A stretch of DNA of 38,739 nt, from contig CAJQPF010000017.1 of assembly GCA_905480095.1 (NCBI GenBank), forward strand, positions 1-38,739, written 5' to 3'. Position numbers and translations under genes: made by a program. Numbering within the stretch: position 1 is the first letter of the stretch; each line of letters begins with the position of its first letter. Below the pieces are notes generated by a model. It searched no databases. It was not told the origin of the DNA and worked only from the letters and a program-made list of their open reading frames with translations. This document shows, one piece after another, positions 27,208 to 35,700 of the stretch. The DNA is from an uncultured Flavobacteriales bacterium (GTDB lineage Bacteria; Bacteroidota; Bacteroidia; Flavobacteriales_D; Sanyastnellaceae).

Positions 27208-28397
27208 TATTGAATCCAATCTTGTTGTGAAATAATCAATGCTTCTCCAACCGTAATTCGCTCGCCTAAATAATAGGCGGTTACGAATGGCTCTGGGAAA
27301 TTGTGAGCTTTGTTAATGCTTTCTCGCTCGTTACGCGCTAACTGATAATCTTGATATGATCCTGTCGTATACTTGACCCAGCCTTCGTGCATTTCAGTGT
27401 CTGATCTGCCGTTGAAATTGTACTTGTAGGTTATCCAAGATTCAGTAACGTCATTGTGTCCAGCCATAAGCTGTACTCTATAAGAAACCCCTTTGTCTGG
27501 AGTTAATGCGGTATTTGTACTTGTATTGTTCACTTTTTCTGTGGCGCTAATTTCTGTGATTTGGTCCACATTTAATATGGCTTCATTCGTCTCAAAATCA
27601 GCATTATGGGAGGCAATATCTTGAGAAAAACCCGAGTTTCCAAACGCATATTCAATTTTGCCTTTAATGTTCATAGTTGAAGTGTGCGAGCACCCCAAAA
27701 GTTTGTACGTCACAGTGATGGGTAAGGGTGACTTTGCATCAAACCATATGAAAGTTAAAGTTCCATTCTCTATTTGAGAAAGGGAAAGTTCTGAGTCAAC
27801 AATTTCAACAATACAGTTGTTCGGTGTTTCTTCGTTTATTTTAAGGAATCCGTCAAAACCTTCACCATCAATCACAAGGTCAACTCGTGTGACACCATCA
27901 CCTTCATCAGTCAGATGTCTCAGACAGGTAACGCCATCGGCTTGGCTCCCAGTTTGGTCCAAAACTGTTCTGGCTGTTAAATCGTGAATTGTTGTTTTGT
28001 CAAGATTTGCATCTATGCGTTGACCATTTTTAAGATAAGACAGGGTAGGAGCAATTTCACCTTGCTCAAAATCTATATTAGATGTGAACACAAGCTCAAT
28101 ATTAATTTCCTTCTCCTCCAAATTATTCCACAGGAGAGACACGGCATTTGTGTGATATGAAACCTTGCTGTTTTGACTTTTAACTACTTGGGCGTGAAGG
28201 CCTTCAGGGATCTTAAACTCTAGCTGTACGAGTCCATTAATTTCTTCAGATTGTATTCTCACAGAATACGGCGTCTCTATTCCTTGGCAAATTGTTGAAG
28301 ACGCACTGACCTCATGAACAAACCCGGGGTCGTTTGTGAGCCCATACACAAGTGCAAGGCAGATTGAAAAAAATATTGAACTGATTTTAAATAACAT
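27207..28397 (-). CDS. Exported protein with SPOR-like C-terminal domain
   Basis: A 396-residue protein with a signal peptide (SIFFSICLALVYG). The central part is beta-rich and looks like one or two Ig-like folds (VQLEFKIPEGLHAQVVKSQ, LPITVTYKLLGC, and an ending typical of cohesin-like strands). The last 100 residues, from about 300, start YRVQLMAGHNDV and continue GWVKYTTGSYQDYQLARNER and FVTAYYLGERITVGEAL. This is the SPOR-like pattern seen in Bacteroidota envelope proteins that bind peptidoglycan. Its stop overlaps the xerD start by one base, so the two are co-translated. Upstream lies an intergenic hairpin region that may regulate it. The SPOR call is from pattern recognition, fairly confident. 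Confidence 0.75.
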   Translation of the reverse strand: MLFKISSIFFSICLALVYGLTNDPGFVHEVSASSTICQGIETPYSVRIQSEEINGLVQLEFKIPEGLHAQVVKSQNSKVSYHTNAVSLLWNNLEEKEINIELVFTSNIDFEQGEIAPTLSYLKNGQRIDANLDKTTIHDLTARTVLDQTGSQADGVTCLRHLTDEGDGVTRVDLVIDGEGFDGFLKINEETPNNCIVEIVDSELSLSQIENGTLTFIWFDAKSPLPITVTYKLLGCSHTSTMNIKGKIEYAFGNSGFSQDIASHNADFETNEAILNVDQITEISATEKVNNTSTNTALTPDKGVSYRVQLMAGHNDVTESWITYKYNFNGRSDTEMHEGWVKYTTGSYQDYQLARNERESINKAHNFPEPFVTAYYLGERITVGEALIISQQDWIQ

Positions 28398-28505
28398 AGA
28401 ATTTACTCAAGGCTAAAGTCGTTGTTAGAATAAACGATGTCAAGAGGTTGCTATTGAAATTTATGAACACATAAGAGGGTGAAAAGTGTATAGAAAGTCT
28501 TTTGC

Positions 28506-28539
28506 AAAGAAAATCCCGCACTGACGTTTCAGTGCGGGA
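28506..28539 (-). terminator. Intrinsic terminator of the putative small RNA
   Basis: TCCCGCACTGA at 28514-28524 and its exact complement at 28529-28539 form an 11-base stem with a 4-base loop. On the minus strand the stem is followed by TTTTCTTT. On the plus strand no T run follows, so it is directional. Confidence 0.8.
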
Positions 28540-28597
28540 CCAACTTAACCAAATTATCACTTGATGTTTAGCGCAATGCTAAACTCACTTAAATTCA
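28506..28597 (-). ncRNA. Putative small RNA or attenuated leader, about 90 nt
   Basis: On the minus strand a TATCTTTG -7 box at 28601-28608 is followed by a start expected near 28597. The transcript would contain the hairpin GTTTAGC/GCTAAAC (28566-28584) and end at a perfect 11-base hairpin (28514-28539) followed by TTTTCTTT. No open reading frame of note lies inside. Its terminator is about 110 bases before the ATG of the SPOR-like gene on the same strand, so it may be either a free small RNA or the stop-signal of an attenuated leader. I do not recognise it as a known RNA family. Confidence 0.5.
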
Positions 28598-28600
28598 AAT

Positions 28601-28630
28601 CAAAGATATCATAAATGAATAACATACAAA
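28601..28630 (-). promoter_or_regulatory. Bacteroidota promoter for the putative small RNA
   Basis: The minus strand has TTTG at 28627-28630, 18 bases, then TATCTTTG at 28601-28608, matching both the -33 and the -7 elements of the Bacteroidota sigma factor with normal spacing. Among the boxes examined in the window it is one of the most complete. Confidence 0.55.
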
Positions 28631-28711
28631 GCTATATTTGGTTTTTTTATCAAATTTTTCAGGTATCATAAAATTTATACCTCAAAGAATGTGTTGCACA
28701 CACATTATGCG

Positions 28712-28719
28712 TATCTTTG
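28712..28719 (+). promoter_or_regulatory. -7 box (TATCTTTG) of the L31 type B gene
   Basis: TATCTTTG matches TAnnTTTG and lies 17 bases before the ATG at 28737, giving an expected leader of only about 12 bases. A TTG lies 15 bases upstream of the box, slightly short for a -33 element. Confidence 0.5.
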
Positions 28720-28736
28720 CCGTCCAATTTTGAGAG

Positions 28737-29042
28737 ATGAAAAAAGGAATTCACCCAGAAGGGTATCGCACCGTTGTTTTTAAAGATATGAGTAATGAGT
28801 TTGCTTTTCTGAGCCGCTCTACTGCAAATACAAAAGAAACCATAAAGTGGGAGGACGGAAATGATTACCCCCTTATTAAAGTGGAGGTAAGTTCTAAGTC
28901 ACACCCTTTTTATACAGGCAAGGCCCAATTTGTGGATACTGCTGGTCGAATAGATAAGTTCCGTCAGAAGTATGGCAAATTCAATAAAGATACTCAGGAG
29001 CCCAAGGATACGAAGGGGACTGAGGAAACGAAAGCGTCTTAG
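28737..29042 (+). CDS. rpmE2: 50S ribosomal protein L31 type B
   Basis: L31 helps bridge the two ribosomal subunits. The product [19 protein letters not shown] with [29 protein letters not shown] and RQKYGKF is clearly L31. The zinc-binding cysteines of the A type are missing, which makes it the B type. The length is 101 residues, with an added acidic/basic tail after KYGKFN ([16 protein letters not shown]) as often seen in Bacteroidota. It is transcribed alone from a TATCTTTG promoter and ends in a hairpin terminator. Confidence 0.95.
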   Translation: MKKGIHPEGYRTVVFKDMSNEFAFLSRSTANTKETIKWEDGNDYPLIKVEVSSKSHPFYTGKAQFVDTAGRIDKFRQKYGKFNKDTQEPKDTKGTEETKAS

Positions 29043-29068
29043 ACTACGTTTCTGTATCAACTTTAATG

Positions 29069-29095
29069 AGCCTGCCTATTTAGGTGGGCTTTTTA
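29069..29095 (+). terminator. Intrinsic terminator after L31
   Basis: AGCCTGCCT (29069-29077) and AGGTGGGCT (29082-29090) pair over nine bases with two G-U pairs and a 4-base loop, followed by a T run. It lies 27 bases after the L31 stop. Confidence 0.78.
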
Positions 29096-29117
29096 ATGCT
29101 TAAATGAATGCAAATAA

Positions 29118-30239
29118 TTATTTGGCCAATGAAGTGTGGCTAATTATTTTAAGTCCATATCCGATGTCTCCAGATTTCTTCGGTGAATCAGAAAGTAAAT
29201 TGATGTTTCTGATTCCTAAATCTCTAACTATTTGAGCACCTATTCCATAGTCTTTTGAGTCAAAGGGATGGAAGACTCCAGACTTTTTTTGTTTTTTATT
29301 GTATTTTGCATAAGCTAATAATTCTTCAGCAAATCCACCTCCTTGATGAAGTTTGTTGATGAAAACGATGGCGCCATGTCCAATTTCTTCGATTTTTGAC
29401 ATTGCAGCATGTAGTTGTGGCCCCTTGCCCAAATCGGACACGTGGAACACATCACCAATCATACTTGATGCATGTACTCTGACAGGCACGGCGTCTTGTG
29501 TGTCCCATGATCCTTTAATGAGCGCCAGGTGTTCAACATCGTCAGTGAGCTGCTTGTATGAGATTGCAACAAAAGGCCCAAATTCAGTGTTCAGTTTCAC
29601 TTCGGCTGTTCTCTCAATAAGTGTTTCGTTTTCTAATCTATAAGAAATCAGATCTGCAATAGAAACAAGTTTCATGTTGTGTTTGTCCGCCAATTTCCTT
29701 AGCTCAGGAAGACGTGCCATTGTTCCGTTATCATTAAGTATTTCAACGATAACCCCTGCTGGTTCAAATCCTGCCAGTCTTGCAAAGTCTATGGCAGCCT
29801 CTGTGTGTCCATTTCTTCTAAGAACTCCACCAGCTTTTGCTCTAAGGGGGAAAATATGTCCAGGCTTTCCAAGCACATCAGGTTTTGTCGCTGGGTCAAT
29901 GAGTGCTTTAATCGTTTTTGATCTGTCGCTTGCAGAAATGCCAGTTGTACATCCATCCCCTAGTAGATCAACAGAAACAGTAAAAGGTGTTTCATAGGCT
30001 GCGTTATTTGAAGTTACCATCAGCTCGAGGTCCAATGCATCGCATCGACTCTCTATAAGAGGTGCACAAATGAGCCCTCTACCATGGGTGGCCATGAAAT
30101 TAATGATCTCAGGAGTGACATTTCGCGCCGCTGTCAGGAAGTCTCCTTCGTTCTCTCGGTCTTCATCATCAACGACAATAATTACTCCCCCAGAACGAAT
30201 AATTTCAATTGCTTCAGGAATAGAATCTAAAATAGGCAT
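29118..30239 (-). CDS. ribB: RibBA-type protein: DHBP synthase with degenerate GTP cyclohydrolase II domain
   Basis: The N-terminal half (about 1-205) is an intact 3,4-dihydroxy-2-butanone 4-phosphate synthase of riboflavin synthesis, with VVDDEDRENEGD, THGRGLICAPL, TGISASDRSKTI and GGVLRRNGHTEAAIDFARLA. The C-terminal half (about 215-373) aligns with GTP cyclohydrolase II but is degraded: VRVHASSMIGDVF replaces VRVHSECxTGDVF, the RCDCG zinc loop has become DLGKG, and the RQEGRGIGL box has become NKLHQGGGF. All three zinc cysteines are gone, so this half should not open GTP. A separate intact RibA at 36242 can supply that step. Similar RibB plus inactive-domain proteins (RibBX) are known. Transcription begins at or near the ATG. 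Confidence 0.93.
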   Translation of the reverse strand: MPILDSIPEAIEIIRSGGVIIVVDDEDRENEGDFLTAARNVTPEIINFMATHGRGLICAPLIESRCDALDLELMVTSNNAAYETPFTVSVDLLGDGCTTGISASDRSKTIKALIDPATKPDVLGKPGHIFPLRAKAGGVLRRNGHTEAAIDFARLAGFEPAGVIVEILNDNGTMARLPELRKLADKHNMKLVSIADLISYRLENETLIERTAEVKLNTEFGPFVAISYKQLTDDVEHLALIKGSWDTQDAVPVRVHASSMIGDVFHVSDLGKGPQLHAAMSKIEEIGHGAIVFINKLHQGGGFAEELLAYAKYNKKQKKSGVFHPFDSKDYGIGAQIVRDLGIRNINLLSDSPKKSGDIGYGLKIISHTSLAK

Positions 30240-30243
30240 TTGG

Positions 30244-30251
30244 CAAAGGTA
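30244..30251 (-). promoter_or_regulatory. -7 box (TACCTTTG) of the RibBA-type gene
   Basis: TACCTTTG on the minus strand is followed by CCAA and the ATG at 30239, so the transcript is expected to have no leader. It faces the def promoter within a 31-base intergenic region. No good -33 TTG was found at the usual distance. Confidence 0.55.
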
Positions 30252-30258
30252 GCATAGC

Positions 30259-30266
30259 TAAATTTG
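30259..30266 (+). promoter_or_regulatory. -7 box (TAAATTTG) of def
   Basis: TAAATTTG is followed by TAAA and the ATG at 30271. A TTTG at 30239-30242, overlapping the ribBA start codon, could be the -33 element with a 16-base spacer. The mRNA would be leaderless. Confidence 0.5.
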
Positions 30267-30270
30267 TAAA

Positions 30271-30837
30271 ATGGTAAAACAAGTAGTTGCTTTTGGCGAT
30301 CCTGTTTTAAAAGCAGAGGCCCAGGAAATTGAAAAAGGTCATAAAGATCTTGAAACGCTCATTAATGACATGTGGGAAACGATGTATAGCGCTGAAGGAG
30401 TTGGGATTGCAGCCCCTCAAGTAGGTGAGTCTATTCGGTTGTTTGTCGTAGATGGAACGCCATTTGGTGAGGATGATGAGGTGTGTCATGGTTTTAAGAG
30501 AGTCATGATCAATCCCGTCATTTTTGAGTCTTCAAGCGACCATTCTTCAATGGAAGAGGGATGTCTGTCCATTCCTGGAGTCAGAGAGAGTGTCTCTAGG
30601 CCAAACGAAATTACAGTTGAATATTTCAATGAAGATTGGGAATTGAAGGAAGAACATTTGTCGGGCATTGCAGCGCGTATCGTTCAACACGAGTACGATC
30701 ATCTCGATGGAATCCTCATTACGGATCATATTACTGCTGTCAAAAGAAGGTTGTTACACGGTAAATTAAGAGATATCGGTTTGGGTAAAATCAGCGTAGC
30801 TTATAAAATGCGTTTGCCAAAAGGAAAAGTAAGATGA
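30271..30837 (+). CDS. def: Peptide deformylase
   Basis: Def removes the formyl group from new proteins. The 188-residue product has the three family motifs: GVGIAAPQVG, EEGCLSIPG with the metal cysteine, and QHEYDHLDG with the two metal histidines and catalytic glutamate. The N-terminus MVKQVVAFGDPVLKAEAQEI is typical. The C-terminal tail RRLLHGKLRDIGLGKISVAY is basic, as often in this phylum. The TGA stop overlaps the next gene's ATG. A TAAATTTG box four bases before the ATG is the likely promoter. Confidence 0.96.
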   Translation: MVKQVVAFGDPVLKAEAQEIEKGHKDLETLINDMWETMYSAEGVGIAAPQVGESIRLFVVDGTPFGEDDEVCHGFKRVMINPVIFESSSDHSSMEEGCLSIPGVRESVSRPNEITVEYFNEDWELKEEHLSGIAARIVQHEYDHLDGILITDHITAVKRRLLHGKLRDIGLGKISVAYKMRLPKGKVR

Positions 30838-31367
30838 TGTGGTTTAGAATCTCAATTTTATTTCTTCTTTTTATTGGTTGTGCAGAAGGTGGTGCAGATC
30901 AGATCAGTTCATGTGACGATTTAAAAGCACATGTTGTGTCTCTTGAACTGGAAGTTGCCAATCATGTTTCTCTTGACGCGCATGATGCAAGTCACCTGAT
31001 GAAGGCATATGCAGATTTTGCGAATGCTTGCCCGACAGATTCAATTGTGGCAGAGTATCTAGTCAGAAGGGCAGATCTGTTGAGAGGGGCAGGGAAATTC
31101 CATGATGCCATACGTTTGCTGCAAAACATCCATGATGGCTATCCTACCTATGAGAACAGAGCTTTATGTGCTTTTTTAATTGCGTATTTATATGACACTG
31201 AACTGGGAGATCACGAGATGGCCGAAAAATTCTACAAGGGCGTTATTGATTTACATCCGGAATCCAATGAAGCCAAACTTGCCGCTTTGTCTTTGCGACA
31301 TTTAGGGAAAACCCCAGAAGAATTAGTGCATCAATTTCAGATGGATGCAGCAGAATTAGAAAAATAA
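30834..31367 (+). CDS. TPR-like lipoprotein, 177 aa
   Basis: The gene starts in an overlap with def (ATGATG; either ATG may be used). The N-terminal signal FRISILFLLFIGC ends in a lipobox, with cysteine 16 as the expected lipid site. The rest is helical, with paired helices ADLLRGAGKFHDAIRLLQNI, FLIAYLYDTELGDHEMAEKF and KGVIDLHPESNEAKLAALSL that have the spacing and Gly/Ala/Pro positions of tetratricopeptide repeats. It is probably a periplasmic or surface-facing scaffold. The coupling with def is positional only. Function unknown. Confidence 0.75.
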   Translation: MMWFRISILFLLFIGCAEGGADQISSCDDLKAHVVSLELEVANHVSLDAHDASHLMKAYADFANACPTDSIVAEYLVRRADLLRGAGKFHDAIRLLQNIHDGYPTYENRALCAFLIAYLYDTELGDHEMAEKFYKGVIDLHPESNEAKLAALSLRHLGKTPEELVHQFQMDAAELEK

Positions 31368-31511
31368 TTATTAAAACATCGTCTTAAGACGTCATTGTTT
31401 TTACGCTTTTTATTGCGATGATGCATAAAAAGACAGCGCCATTTTCTTTCATAGTTAATAAGGTGTGATTAACCTCAGGTGTGATTTCGACTTTTGTATC
31501 AATTATCTCGG

Positions 31512-31519
31512 TATTTTTG
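31512..31519 (+). promoter_or_regulatory. -7 box (TATTTTTG) for fbaA
   Basis: TATTTTTG matches TAnnTTTG, with TTTG at 31493-31496 as a slightly close -33 element. It lies 18 bases before the chosen ATG at 31538. Confidence 0.45.
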
Positions 31520-31537
31520 TCTTCAAAACAAACAAAT

Positions 31538-32608
31538 ATGTCACAACGATTTCCTTCAGGTGTTCTTTTCGGTCATGAAGTTCAAGCTGTTTTTGATGAT
31601 GCAAAAGCAAGAGGTTATGCTTTGCCAGCTGTCAATGTCATTGGATCAAGTTCAATTAATGCTGTTTTAGAAACTGCGGCTGAGTTGAATTCCCCGGTAA
31701 TCATTCAATTTTCGAATGGTGGGGCAGTATTCAATGCTGGAAAAGGTCTCAAGATGGATGCGCATGAGAAAGCCGTTCTGGGATCAGTGGCCGGTGCACT
31801 TCATGTCCATGCGCTTGCAAAAGCATATGGCGTTCCTGTAATTCTTCATACAGATCATTGTTCAAGAAAGCTACTGCCTTGGATTGATGGCCTGATTGCT
31901 GCAAGTGAAAAGCACTTTAAGGAAACAGGCAGGCCTTTATATAGCTCGCATATGATTGACTTGAGTGAAGAACCAGTCGAAGAAAACATTCTTACTTGCA
32001 AAGAATATCTATCGAGAATATCTCCAATGGGGATGTATCTTGAAATTGAATTGGGGGTGACGGGAGGTGAGGAAGACGGAGTTGACAATACAGATATAGA
32101 TAGTGCACGCTTATATACACAGCCAGAGGAAGTGTCGTTTGCCTTTGATCAACTTTCCGAAGTAAGCAATCAATTTACAGTAGCCGCTGCCTTTGGAAAT
32201 GTACACGGCGTCTATAAACCGGGCAACGTAGAATTACGACCCGTGATTTTGCAAAATTGCCAAACGTATATTTCTGAGAAAAACAGTTTGGGACAAAGCC
32301 CTGTTGATTTTGTTTTCCATGGCGGAAGTGGATCGTCCATTGATGAGATAAGGGAAGCGATAGGTTACGGAGTTGTTAAAATGAATATTGACACGGACAT
32401 GCAATGGGCTTTTCTTTGCGGAGTAAGGGATTATGTCGCGTCTAAATCTGATTATTTACAAGCACAAATCGGCAATCCTGAAGGGGGAGAAAAACCAAAC
32501 AAAAAGTACTACGACCCCAGGGTTTGGCTAAGAGAAGGGGAGAAGACATTTGTGACGCGTTTACAAAAAGCTTTCGAAGATTTAAACTGTGTAAACAGGA
32601 ATAATTAA
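31538..32608 (+). CDS. fbaA: Fructose-bisphosphate aldolase, class II
   Basis: The zinc enzyme splits fructose 1,6-bisphosphate in glycolysis and works in reverse in gluconeogenesis. I chose the ATG at 31538 (MSQRFPSGVLFGHEV, 356 residues); the 19 residues upstream begin with GTG and do not fit. Motifs of the class IIA group are LPAVNVIGSSSINAVLETA, VILHTDHCSRKLLPWIDG with the zinc histidine and catalytic aspartate, FGNVHGVYKPGNVELRP and VFHGGSGSS, plus NIDTDMQWAF. Length and all key residues are normal. It is transcribed alone. Confidence 0.96.
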   Translation: MSQRFPSGVLFGHEVQAVFDDAKARGYALPAVNVIGSSSINAVLETAAELNSPVIIQFSNGGAVFNAGKGLKMDAHEKAVLGSVAGALHVHALAKAYGVPVILHTDHCSRKLLPWIDGLIAASEKHFKETGRPLYSSHMIDLSEEPVEENILTCKEYLSRISPMGMYLEIELGVTGGEEDGVDNTDIDSARLYTQPEEVSFAFDQLSEVSNQFTVAAAFGNVHGVYKPGNVELRPVILQNCQTYISEKNSLGQSPVDFVFHGGSGSSIDEIREAIGYGVVKMNIDTDMQWAFLCGVRDYVASKSDYLQAQIGNPEGGEKPNKKYYDPRVWLREGEKTFVTRLQKAFEDLNCVNRNN

Positions 32609-32747
32609 TTAATAATTAGTCTCAAGCAACCTCTTATGTTAATTTGCGTCTTGCATTCGAATCATAAATCGCCAAATTGAGTTATTTATTCGGCCAAATG
32701 TTAAATTTAATCGAGTGACTCATAACTAAAGCTAAAATACCAAACAC

Positions 32748-35700
32748 ATGAAACGTTATCTTCTCTTTGCTCTTGCAGCATTAACAACGGGCTTTGCCCA
32801 AGCAAACTTTGTAGCCCTCGAGAGTGAGGTTTATGCAGAATCTGATTATGGAACGGTGTATCGCGTTTACGCCACCTTTGACTCTCCTGACGATGAGCTT
32901 GTCGCTGTTTATGCGCTTGAAACATCTCCAATGGTATTAGATGTGACGACTTCTTTTTATCAAGATGCAGTTGGGGGAACGCTAGGTAACACAATTAACC
33001 CAGCCTTTTTTGGAGCATTCCCATCACTGGAATTTGACAGTTGGTTTACGATTGGGTCCGCAGACTCAAACGGTACCAGTGACATTCAACAGGTAGGAAT
33101 GGATAGCGCTTTCGCGCTTTTTGAAGGTGGTTCTGGATTTAACCTTGATGCCTTTGTTGGCGGATCTTTTTTCCTCATACCAAATGTGTCTGCTGATGCA
33201 GAAGCTGGTACTGATGGAAGAGTGTTGATTGGTCAGTTTACGACTGACGGTGTTGTCAACCTTACTGTAAATCTTCAATGGGATGATGTTGATGCAAACA
33301 CTAACAACTCTTTAGGTCAATCTATTTCTTTCCCATTTGTCGCTGTGCCTGGCTGTACAGACGCAACTGCTGAAAACTATAACCCATCTGCTACTGAAGA
33401 CGATGGGTCTTGTACGTTTGCGTCAGGTTGTACAAACGCATCAGCCGACAACTATGATGCTGCTGCTGTTGAAGATGATGGGTCTTGTACTTACGGAGGA
33501 GGTCTTTTAACTGGGATTTCATATGAAACTGTTGCGATAAACCCACTTGGAACAGGACAAAATACATACAGATTATATGCCAACTTCTCTTCAGCTGATA
33601 CTGAAGTTACGGCGGTGTATGGCACAGATTCAACGCCATGGTCGCTCACATCATCAGCTGAAGATGGATTCTACAACGATGAAGTCGGTGCAGACTTTGG
33701 TGGTAGTGTTAATCCTTTGTTTTATGGCGCATTCCCTAATTTAGAGTTTGATAGCTGGTTTACAATTGGCGCTCAACCCGGTGATGCTGATGGACTCAAC
33801 AGTGCATTTGATGCAGCCCTTACTTCGCTTGAGGATTTTAACAATGGTGGCGCTTATGTGGTCAACACTTTTATCGGCGGTTCAATATTTGTTGTTCCAG
33901 GAGCGAATACGCAAGGCGTACCTGTTGCTGGAAAAGTATTGCTAGGTCAATTCACTACATCAGGTATTGTTGACGCCCTTGTAAATATTCAATTTCGTAA
34001 CGCAGCTCAAGAAAGTATTTACGCAGAAGGTCTTACTTTAACCTTCCCTCAAGTAGGTGTTGGATGTACGGATACGACTGCTTGTAACTATGATCCAGCA
34101 GCTGAATTAGACGATGGATCTTGTGCGGTTGATGACGATTGTGGCGTTTGTGGAGGTGACAACTCATCATGTGGTGGTTGTACTGACGCATCAGCTTGTA
34201 ACTATGATTCTGCTGCAATAATTGATGACGGATCTTGTGCTGTCAATGACGAATGTGGAATTTGTGGTGGAACAGGTATCCCAGCTGGAGATTGTGACTG
34301 TGACGGCAACGTTCTAGATGAATGTGGCGTTTGTGGAGGAGGCGGAATCGCTGATGGTGATTGTGATTGTGATGGAAATGTTATAGATGAATGTGGTGAA
34401 TGTGGTGGAGGCGGAATCGCTGATGGCGATTGTGATTGTGATGGTAGCCAGTTAGATGTTTGTGGTATTTGTGGCGGAGACGGCACAACATGTGGCGGTT
34501 GTACTGATGCTTCAGCTTGTAACTATGATCCAGACGCTATAATTGACAGTGGCAGTTGTGCGTATGATGATCAATGTGGCGTTTGTGGTGGTGACGACTC
34601 TACGTGTGGCGGTTGTACTGATGCTTCAGCTTGTAACTATGATCCTGCAGCAATCATTGACGACGGTTCTTGTTCAACGAATGATCTTTGTGGCGTTTGT
34701 GGCGGAGATGATTCTTCATGCAGCGGTTGTCTGAATCCTGACGCAGAAAATTATGATGCATCAGCGTTGTATGATGACGGTTCATGTACATGGGGAGATG
34801 GTCTCTCTACAGGTCTTTCTTATGAGGTTGTATCTTCTGACCCACTAGGGACAGGAGCTGTGACTTACCGTCTATATGCCAATCTCACGCCTGATGCAGC
34901 TGAAGTAACAGCAGCTTATGGTACGGATACAACGCCATGGTCATTGACGTCAACTGCTGTAGATGGATTCTACAACGATGAAGTAGGTGCAGACTTTGGT
35001 GGTAGTGTTAATCCTTTGTTTTATGGCGCATTCCCTAATTTAGAGTTTGATAGCTGGTTTACAATTGGTGCGCAACCTGGAGACGATGATGGATTGAATA
35101 GTGCATTCGACGCTGAATTGACTTCTCTGGAAGACTTTAACTCTGGAGGTGACTTCGTGGTAGACACGTTCATTGGTGGATCGATATTCGTTGTTCCTGG
35201 AGCGAACGCACAAGGCGTTCCTGTAGATGGTAAGGTTCTATTGGGTCAGTTCACGACTTCGGGACAGGTTACAGCGCTTGTCAACATTCAAATTCGCGAT
35301 TCAGCTGCAGAATCTCATTATGCAGAAGGCATGACACTCGTATTCCCTCTAGGCGTTGCGGGCTGTCAAGATGTGTCTGCTTGTAACTACAATCCTGATT
35401 CTACATTTGATGATGGTTCATGTGAATATCCTTCGGAGTTCTACACTTGTGATGGCTGTATCAATGATGCCGACATGGATGGTGTATGTGATGAATTAGA
35501 GGTCTTAGGATGTACAGACAATCAATCATGTAACTATAACCCTGCTGCGACAGAAGAAGATGGTTCTTGTGCTCAGGATGATGCTTGTGGTGTTTGTGGA
35601 GGGGATGACAGTTCTTGTTCAGGATGTACAAACCCTGCAGCCGACAACTATGATTCTTCGGCCCTTATTGATGATGGATCTTGTAGCATCGCGGGATGTA

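Larger units (their letters stand above)
28398..28736. other. 339-base intergenic region without a protein gene
   Basis: This is the longest gap in the window. It separates the divergent SPOR-like gene and the L31 gene. It holds two hairpins and a terminator on the minus strand, a minus-strand promoter, and the L31 promoter on the plus strand. Its base composition is A/T rich. I see no short coding frame worth reporting. Confidence 0.7.

Noticed and set aside
28737-29042. L31 as a zinc-free paralogue induced by zinc shortage
   Set aside because: The B type alone is common in Bacteroidota as the only L31, and no Zur-like operator was seen in the upstream region.
31380-31391. Twelve-base palindrome CGTCTTAAGACG after the TPR-like lipoprotein
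   Set aside because: It has no loop and only a weak A/T flank; it could be part of a poor terminator, but support is too thin for a feature.
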